From Hydrogenophaga intermedia (GTDB lineage Bacteria; Pseudomonadota; Gammaproteobacteria; Burkholderiales; Burkholderiaceae_C), in assembly GCA_945869245.1 (NCBI GenBank), contig CAMBOY010000076.1, positions 1-11,561 of the forward strand: 11,561 nt of DNA, in the 5' to 3' direction. Below, piece after piece: positions 7,240 to 11,561 of the stretch. Each line of letters begins with the position of its first letter. Position 1 is the stretch's first letter. The position numbers and the translations under genes were made by a program. The notes under the pieces were generated by a model. That model made no database searches, was not told the DNA's origin, and saw nothing but the letters and a program-made list of their open reading frames with translations.

Positions 7240-8106
7240 ATGGCCTTGCTACCCACCCGCCGCGCACTCTTGACCTGCGCCGTGTTCCTGTCGTCCGCCC
7301 TCGCTTCGCTGGCGCATGCCCAGCAAGTGCTGCGGGTGACCACCATCCCCGAAGAAGCGGCCACCGAACAAATCCGCAAGTTCATGCCGCTGGCCAACTA
7401 CCTGGAAAAAGCCTTGGGCATGAAGGTGGAATTCACCCCGGTGAACGACTACCCCGCCGCCGTGGAAGCGCTGGTGAACAAGAAGGTCGACGTGGTGTGG
7501 TTTGGTGGCTTCACCCATGTGCAGGCCAACATCCGCTCGGGCGGCAAAATTGTGCCTTTGGCCCAGCGCGAAGAAGACACCAAGTTCCAGTCGGTGTTTA
7601 TTGCCAAGACCGATTCGGGCATCAAGAGCCTGGCCGACATGAAGGGCAAGCAGATCAGCTTTGGTTCGCAAAGCAGCACATCCGGCCACCTGATGCCGCG
7701 CAGCTTTTTGCTGGCCGCCAACATCAACCCCGAAAAAGACTTCCGCCGCATCGCCTACAGCGGCGCACACGACGCCACCATCGCCTCGGTGGTCAGTGGC
7801 AAGGTCGACGCCGCCGCGCTGGACATCACCGTGTGGCGCAAGTTTGTGAACGAGAACAAGGTCGACACCAAGGCGGTGGATGTGTTCTACACCACCCCGG
7901 GTTACTTCAACTACAACTGGTCGGTGCACGCCGACATGCCCAAGGCCCTGCAAGACAAGGTCAAGGCCGCGCTGCTGGCCCTGAACCCGGCCAACCCCGA
8001 GCACGCCGAAATTCTGCGCCTGAACCGCGCCACCCGCTACATCGAAACCAAGCCCGAGAACTACAAAGGCCTGGAAACCGCAGCCCGCAGCGCTGGCCTG
8101 CTGTGA
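7240..8106 (+). CDS. ABC transporter substrate-binding protein, PhnD-like, putative selenate type
   Basis: The 288-residue protein has a signal peptide (1-27: RR, hydrophobic core, cleavage after AHA) and is predicted periplasmic. It delivers an oxyanion to the permeases encoded downstream. I chose ATG 7240 because it gives a clean signal peptide with GGAT upstream. The PhnD-type fold shows in LRVTTIPEEAATEQIRKFMP (31-50), VDVVWFGGFTHVQA (83-96), SFGSQSSTSGHLMPRSF (140-156), YSGAHDATIASVVSGKVDAA (173-192) and YNWSV (225-229). The whole pattern, up to KPENYKGLETAARSAGLL, closely resembles what I remember of proteins named 'putative selenate ABC transporter substrate-binding protein'. The specificity of that family is a genomic prediction. 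Phosphonate, phosphite or another oxyanion remains possible. Confidence 0.86.
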   Translation: MALLPTRRALLTCAVFLSSALASLAHAQQVLRVTTIPEEAATEQIRKFMPLANYLEKALGMKVEFTPVNDYPAAVEALVNKKVDVVWFGGFTHVQANIRSGGKIVPLAQREEDTKFQSVFIAKTDSGIKSLADMKGKQISFGSQSSTSGHLMPRSFLLAANINPEKDFRRIAYSGAHDATIASVVSGKVDAAALDITVWRKFVNENKVDTKAVDVFYTTPGYFNYNWSVHADMPKALQDKVKAALLALNPANPEHAEILRLNRATRYIETKPENYKGLETAARSAGLL

Positions 8107-8122
8107 GCGCAGGGCTGCGCGC

Positions 8123-8956
8123 GTGAAGCTGGAACTGCACTCGCTATCGGCGCGACACCCGGCCGCGCGCGTGGGCTCAGCGCCCGCCATACGCGACCTG
8201 TCGCTGAGCATCACAACGGGTGAACAAGTGGCGGTGATCGGGCCCAGCGGCGCGGGCAAAACCACGCTGCTGCAAGCCTTGGCCTGCGCGCTGCCGCCTT
8301 CGGCCGGCGGGCTCACGCTGGACGACCAAGCGCCCTGGCAGCTGCCGCGCAGCGCCTTGCAGCGCTTGCGCGGGCGGCTGTTTCTGGCGCCGCAGGTGCC
8401 GCCGCTGCCGCCGCGCCAGCGGGTGGTGACCGCTGTGCTGGCCGGGCGCCTGCCCAGCATGGGCCTGTGGCAGAGCCTGCGCTCGCTGTTCTACCCCAGC
8501 GACATTCCCGCCGCCTACAACGCGCTGGACCGTTTTGACCTGGCCGACAAACTGTTTGAGCGGGTGGACCGCCTCTCGGGTGGCGAACGCCAACGAGTGG
8601 GGCTGGCGCGCGCGCTGCTGTCCGATGCGTCGCTCTGGCTTATAGATGAACCTTTATCGGCCTTAGACCCGACGCGTTCGCGCCAAGCCATCGGCACCCT
8701 CACCGAACAAGCGCGCGCGCGTGGCGCCACCCTGGTGGCCACGCTGCACCAGGTGGACGTGGCGCTGGCGCACTTTCCACGCGTGATTGGCCTGCGCGAC
8801 GGACAACTGGCTTTTGACCTGCCCGCCGCCGAGGTGAGCCGCGAACGCCTGGCCGCGCTGTACGACCAGTTTGAACACGAGCTGCGTGGTGAGGTGCCAG
8901 TCGCGGTACCCGTTGAAAGCAGCGGACCGCAACCCGTCGTCATGCATTGCCGGTGA
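8123..8956 (+). CDS. ABC transporter ATP-binding protein, PhnC-like
   Basis: The 277-residue ATPase starts at a GTG (8123) 16 nt after the binding-protein stop, with AGGG upstream. It would energise import from the cytoplasmic face as a dimer. Motifs are Walker A GPSGAGKTT (40-48), Q-loop Q91 (APQVPPL), signature LSGGERQRV (151-159), Walker B LWLIDEP (171-177), D-loop SALD (179-182) and H-loop H209 (ATLHQVD). All are intact. The layout is that of PhnC-type importers with two separately encoded permeases. The last 20 or so residues (VPVAVPVESSGPQPVVMHCR) are poorly typical and may be a lineage-specific tail. Confidence 0.92.
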   Translation: MKLELHSLSARHPAARVGSAPAIRDLSLSITTGEQVAVIGPSGAGKTTLLQALACALPPSAGGLTLDDQAPWQLPRSALQRLRGRLFLAPQVPPLPPRQRVVTAVLAGRLPSMGLWQSLRSLFYPSDIPAAYNALDRFDLADKLFERVDRLSGGERQRVGLARALLSDASLWLIDEPLSALDPTRSRQAIGTLTEQARARGATLVATLHQVDVALAHFPRVIGLRDGQLAFDLPAAEVSRERLAALYDQFEHELRGEVPVAVPVESSGPQPVVMHCR

Positions 8957-8965
8957 CGATGATGC

Positions 8966-9055
8966 ACCCCCCGCGCCGCTTCGCGTCACCCCCCTCCAGG
9001 GGGGCGCAGCCAGCAGCCCGGCGAAGCCGGTTCTGCGGCTGCTGCTGGATGAAGG
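8966..9055. repeat. Hairpin-forming dispersed repeat, copy 1 (ATPase-permease spacer)
   Basis: This element fills the spacer between the ATPase and first permease genes. It opens with ACCCCCCGCGCCGCTTCGCG, then a hairpin CCCCCCT-CC-AGGGGGG (8989-9004) and a second hairpin CCGGC-GAA-GCCGG (9018-9030). The second sits within an outer stem GCAGCC/GGCTGC plus GCAG/CTGC (9006-9042). It ends near GAAGG, the likely ribosome binding site of the permease. A second copy lies at 9901-9994. I recall similar intergenic repeats from Comamonadaceae genomes. Confidence 0.75.
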
Positions 9056-9064
9056 CATTGCGCC

Positions 9065-9901
9065 ATGTCTGAGCTTCGTGTGGTCCACGCCCCCACCCGC
9101 GACCCGGCCTGGCAGGGCCGCGTGTTCTGGCTGCTGGCCATGGCGGTGGTGTTGTGGCCGCTGGGTGTGGCCACGGAATTTCGGCCTTGGGTGCTGCTGG
9201 AGCCCGACAACCTGAAGGTGACGCGCCAGTTTCTGTCCACGTTTTTTCCGCTGGCGCACGACAGCGAATTTCTGCTGATGGTGGCCCAAGAAACCTGGCG
9301 CACCGTGGCCATGGCCACCGCTGGCGTCACGCTGGCGCTGGTGGTGGCGATCCCGCTCACCCTGGTGAATGTGCGGGTGCTGTCGGTCTCTGCCCTGTCG
9401 GGCCGCATGGCACGCGGACCATTCTGGCTGCGCCAGGGCGTGCGCTGGGTGTTGATTGTGTTGCGCAGCATTCCTGAGCTGGTGTGGGCGCTGGTGTTTG
9501 TGCGGGTGGTGGGCCTGGGGCCCACGGCCGGTGTGCTGGCGATTGCGCTGACCTATGGCGGCATGCTGGGCAAGGTCTACGGCGAGATTTTGGAAAGCGG
9601 CGATACCCACGCCACCGAAACCCTGCTGCGCAACGGCAGCTCGCGCCTGCAGGCCTTTTTTTACGGCCTACTGCCCACCAACGCGGCCGAACTGACCAGT
9701 TACACCGTCTACCGCTGGGAATGCGCCATCCGCAGCTCGGTGGTGCTGGGTTTTGTGGGCGCAGGCGGCTTGGGCCAGCAGCTGGACAACTCGATGAAGA
9801 TGTTTGAAGGCGGCGAGGTGGCCAGCATGTTGCTCGTCTTCATCGCCCTGGTGGCGCTCGCGGACAAGCTGAGCGCCATGCTGCGAAAAGGACTCGGATG
9901 A
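9065..9901 (+). CDS. ABC transporter permease 1, PhnE-like
   Basis: This 278-residue integral membrane protein has about six hydrophobic segments, the first at 21-36 (VFWLLAMAVVLWPLG). It contains the importer core: WRTVAMATAGVTLALVVAIPLTL (79-101), then LRSIPELVWALVFVRVVGLGP (133-153). Next are the cytoplasmic coupling region around ETLLRNGSSRLQAFFYGLLP (180-199) and SYTVYRWECAIRSSVVLGFVGAGGLGQQ (207-234). GAAGG at 9051-9055 serves as ribosome binding site. It is paralogous to the second permease and probably pairs with it. Hairpin-repeat copies occupy the spacers on both sides. Confidence 0.9.
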   Translation: MSELRVVHAPTRDPAWQGRVFWLLAMAVVLWPLGVATEFRPWVLLEPDNLKVTRQFLSTFFPLAHDSEFLLMVAQETWRTVAMATAGVTLALVVAIPLTLVNVRVLSVSALSGRMARGPFWLRQGVRWVLIVLRSIPELVWALVFVRVVGLGPTAGVLAIALTYGGMLGKVYGEILESGDTHATETLLRNGSSRLQAFFYGLLPTNAAELTSYTVYRWECAIRSSVVLGFVGAGGLGQQLDNSMKMFEGGEVASMLLVFIALVALADKLSAMLRKGLG

Positions 9902-9994
9902 CCCCCCTGCGCCGCTTCGCGTCTTCCCCCCTGGCCAGGGGGGACCACACCTGCGGCCGGGCCAAGCCCGTTCCGCGGTGTGTGCTGGAAGGAG
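9901..9994. repeat. Hairpin-forming dispersed repeat, copy 2 (between the two permease genes)
   Basis: The copy starts on the last base of the permease 1 stop codon with ACCCCCCTGCGCCGCTTCGC, nearly identical to copy 1. An 18-bp perfect palindrome CCCCCCTGGCCAGGGGGG follows (9926-9943). The second hairpin is CGGGC-CAA-GCCCG (9958-9970), within an outer stem CACAC/GTGTG plus GCGG/CCGC (9946-9984). It ends in AAGGAG (9989-9994), the ribosome binding site of permease 2. Relative to copy 1 both stems change on both sides and still pair. Confidence 0.75.
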
Positions 9995-10001
9995 CCCGCC
10001 G

Positions 10002-10832
10002 ATGACCCCCAAGCCGCGCGCCGCCAACGAGACCTACCGCCTGCCGCCGCCGCTGTTTGACGCGCGCTGCAAGGCCTGCTGGTGCACGGCGGGCATCGTG
10101 CTGCTGGTGGTGGCCAGCTTCTGGAGCCTAGACCTGCAATGGGCGCAGTTTCTGTCGATGGACGCGTTGCGCAGCATGGGCAAGTTTGTGGGCGAGTTTT
10201 TCCCGCCCGACACCTCACCAGAGTTTCTGCACAAGGTGGCTGTGGGTGCTTGGGAAACACTGGCCATGTCGGCGCTGGGCACCGGCTTGGCGGCGGTGGC
10301 AGGACTGGCACTGGCCTTGCCCGCCAGCCGCTTGCACGAGGGCGATGCCGCCTGGGCGCGCTCGCCCACCCGCCTCATCCTGAATGCACTGCGCAGCATT
10401 CCCGAGCTGGTGTGGGCCGCGCTGCTGCTGATTTCGGCCGGACTCGGGCCGATGGCCGGCACGCTGGCGCTGGCGCTGCACACCACCGGCGTGCTGGGCA
10501 GATTGTTTGCCGAGGCGATTGAAAACGCGCCACCCGGCCCCGGCACCGCGCTGCGCACCCACGGCGTGGGCAATGGCCGGGTGTTCCTGTATGCCACGCT
10601 GCCGCAGGTTCTGCCGCAACTCATGAGTTACACGCTCTACCGCTGGGAAAACAACATCCGCGCCGCTGCCGTGCTGGGTGTGGTGGGTGCGGGCGGCCTG
10701 GGGCAGTTGCTGGCCTTTCACATGGGCCTGTTCCAGATGGGAAAAACCGCAACCGACCTGGGTGCCATGCTGCTCATGGTGGCGGTGGTGGACGCGGCCA
10801 GCCACGGCACTCGACGCTGGTTGACCCGATGA
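10002..10832 (+). CDS. ABC transporter permease 2, PhnE-like
   Basis: The 276-residue membrane protein starts at ATG 10002, well supported by AAGGAG at 9989-9994; a GTG at 9978 is in frame but lies inside the repeat. The N-terminal tail (1-25, including DARCKACW at 20-27) is cytoplasmic, then a transmembrane helix TAGIVLLVVASFWSLDL. The core repeats the blocks of permease 1: LRSIPELVWAALLLISAGLGP (about 129-149), VGNGRVFLYATLPQVLPQLMSYTLYRWENNIRA and VLGVVGAGGLGQLL (the latter two near 186-235). Two different but homologous permeases in one operon suggest a heterodimeric channel. The stop codon overlaps the SMR start (ATGA). Confidence 0.9.
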   Translation: MTPKPRAANETYRLPPPLFDARCKACWCTAGIVLLVVASFWSLDLQWAQFLSMDALRSMGKFVGEFFPPDTSPEFLHKVAVGAWETLAMSALGTGLAAVAGLALALPASRLHEGDAAWARSPTRLILNALRSIPELVWAALLLISAGLGPMAGTLALALHTTGVLGRLFAEAIENAPPGPGTALRTHGVGNGRVFLYATLPQVLPQLMSYTLYRWENNIRAAAVLGVVGAGGLGQLLAFHMGLFQMGKTATDLGAMLLMVAVVDAASHGTRRWLTR

Positions 10833-11176
10833 CAACGCTCAGTGTCGCGCAAGCCTGGGCCGTGCTGTCGGTGGCCATTGTGCTGGAGGTGGCGGGCACC
10901 ACCAGCATGCGCCTGTCGGAGGGTTTCACCCGGCTCACGCCGTCGGTGCTGATTTTTGTGTTCTACGCCGGCTCGTTTGCGCTCAATACTCTGGTCATCC
11001 GCGTGCTGGGCCTGAGCGTGGTCTACGGCGTGTGGTCGGGGGTGGGCACGGTGCTGACGGCGCTGATCGGGGTGTACTACTTCAAGGAACCCATGACGGC
11101 CGTGAAAATGGCGAGCATCGGACTCATTGTGATCGGCGTCATGGGCTTGCATTCGGCCTCGCGAGTAAGTTCCTGA
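10829..11176 (+). CDS. Small multidrug resistance (SMR) family efflux protein, EmrE-like
   Basis: The 115-residue protein has four predicted transmembrane helices, the standard SMR size. E20 in AIVLEVAGTTSMRLSEG is the proton/substrate-coupling Glu (E14 in EmrE). Y66 and W69 in VYGVWSGVGTVLTALIGVYYFKEP match EmrE Y60 and W63. The 'WSGVG' form favours the Qac/EmrE branch over the guanidinium exporter branch, although that call is from memory. The start overlaps the permease 2 stop by 4 bp (ATGA), so it is translationally coupled to the importer. SMR proteins act as antiparallel dimers exporting cationic compounds by proton exchange. Its substrate here is unknown. Confidence 0.9.
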   Translation: MTTLSVAQAWAVLSVAIVLEVAGTTSMRLSEGFTRLTPSVLIFVFYAGSFALNTLVIRVLGLSVVYGVWSGVGTVLTALIGVYYFKEPMTAVKMASIGLIVIGVMGLHSASRVSS

Positions 11177-11199
11177 AGTCTGTGGCGACCAAGGTGGAC

Positions 11200-11561
11200 A
11201 TGACCGACAACGAACTCTCCATCGAACGCTACCGCAACAAAGCCGCTGGCTACGACGCATCGGCCCAGCGCACCATGCCGCTGCGCCGGCGCACCATTGC
11301 GCTGCTGCAGTTGCGCCCCGGCCAGACCGTGCTGGACGTGGGCGCCGGCACCGGCCTGAGCTACGCCCTGCTGCGCGACGGCGTGGGCGACACCGGCCGC
11401 GTGCTGGCCTTCGAGCAAAGCCCCGACATGTTTGCCCTGGCCGAGCAGCGTGTGCAACGCGAAGGCTGGGCCCATGTGTGGCACCGCAACGAAGCGGCCG
11501 AAATGGTGCAGCTGCCCGAGCCGGCCGATGCGGTGCTGTTCAACTACACCCACGACATTTG
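11200..11561 (+). CDS. Class I SAM-dependent methyltransferase, N-terminal part (cut by window edge)
   Basis: An open frame starts at ATG 11200, with AAGGTGG at 11191-11197, and runs off the window after about 120 codons. An in-frame GTG at 11182 is an alternative start. The start pattern RYRNKAAGYDASAQRTMPLR is the lid helix common in UbiE-like methyltransferases. SAM motif I is VLDVGAGTGLSY (about 46-57), followed by VLAFEQSPDMFALAEQRV with the acidic residue (E) ending strand 2. ADAVLFNYTHDI is the motif II region. The gene begins 23 bp after the SMR stop in the same direction, probably in the same operon. Substrate is not readable; a small-molecule or selenium-compound methylation role is only speculation from context. 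Confidence 0.85.
   Translation, partial: MTDNELSIERYRNKAAGYDASAQRTMPLRRRTIALLQLRPGQTVLDVGAGTGLSYALLRDGVGDTGRVLAFEQSPDMFALAEQRVQREGWAHVWHRNEAAEMVQLPEPADAVLFNYTHDI

Noticed and set aside
7249..8460. 403-codon minus-strand frame opposite the binding protein and ATPase genes
   Set aside because: Shadow frame without motifs; the plus-strand proteins are well supported by signal peptide and Walker motifs.
9926..9943. CCCCCCTGGCCAGGGGGG as a Rho-independent terminator
   Set aside because: No T-run follows, it lies between two permease genes in one operon, and it belongs to a repeated element.

Overview
The window is GC-rich and gene-dense, with short spacers, overlapping genes and Burkholderiales-like proteins. 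It looks like a chromosomal segment of a Comamonadaceae-type betaproteobacterium (Hydrogenophaga/Acidovorax/Rhodoferax relatives). That placement rests on protein style and on a hairpin repeat I associate with that family; no search was run. I found no rRNA, tRNA, CRISPR array, transposase or convincing Rho-independent terminator.

Layout. (1) 1-149: 3' end of a CopG-type antitoxin. (2) 181-801 (-) and 912-1721 (+): a Crp/Fnr-family regulator divergent from an exported protein with the acetolactate-decarboxylase fold. A CRP-spaced palindrome sits on the regulator's own start codon. (3) 1757-2338: a DinJ/YafQ-type toxin-antitoxin cassette behind a perfect 32-bp palindrome and flanked by an imperfect 25-bp direct repeat. 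(4) 2318-4443 (-): a LysR regulator translationally coupled to a photolyase/cryptochrome-like FAD protein whose 3' end runs antisense into the toxin gene. (5) 4559-6082 (+): a long-form isocitrate dehydrogenase, divergent from the LysR gene, with NAD+-type cofactor residues. (6) 6086-7093 (-): EgtD, the histidine trimethyltransferase that makes hercynine. (7) 7240-11561 (+): an apparent operon of substrate-binding protein, ATPase and two permeases of the PhnD/PhnC/PhnE type (the binding protein resembles the 'putative selenate' family), then a coupled SMR efflux protein and a class I methyltransferase cut by the window edge.

How the parts may work together. EgtD stands without EgtB in this window and is divergent from a putative selenium-oxyanion importer. 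Hercynine is the precursor of both ergothioneine and selenoneine, so the pairing suggests a link to selenoneine; no senA, senB or selD-like gene is visible here, so this is a hypothesis. The SMR protein and methyltransferase on the same operon could export or modify the imported compound. At the left, two toxin-antitoxin modules within 2.4 kb and the direct repeats mark a small accessory insertion. It appears to have displaced the stop codon of the photolyase-like gene.

Two spacers in the transporter operon, on either side of the first permease, carry copies of the same hairpin element with compensatory base changes, which supports a conserved RNA or DNA fold.
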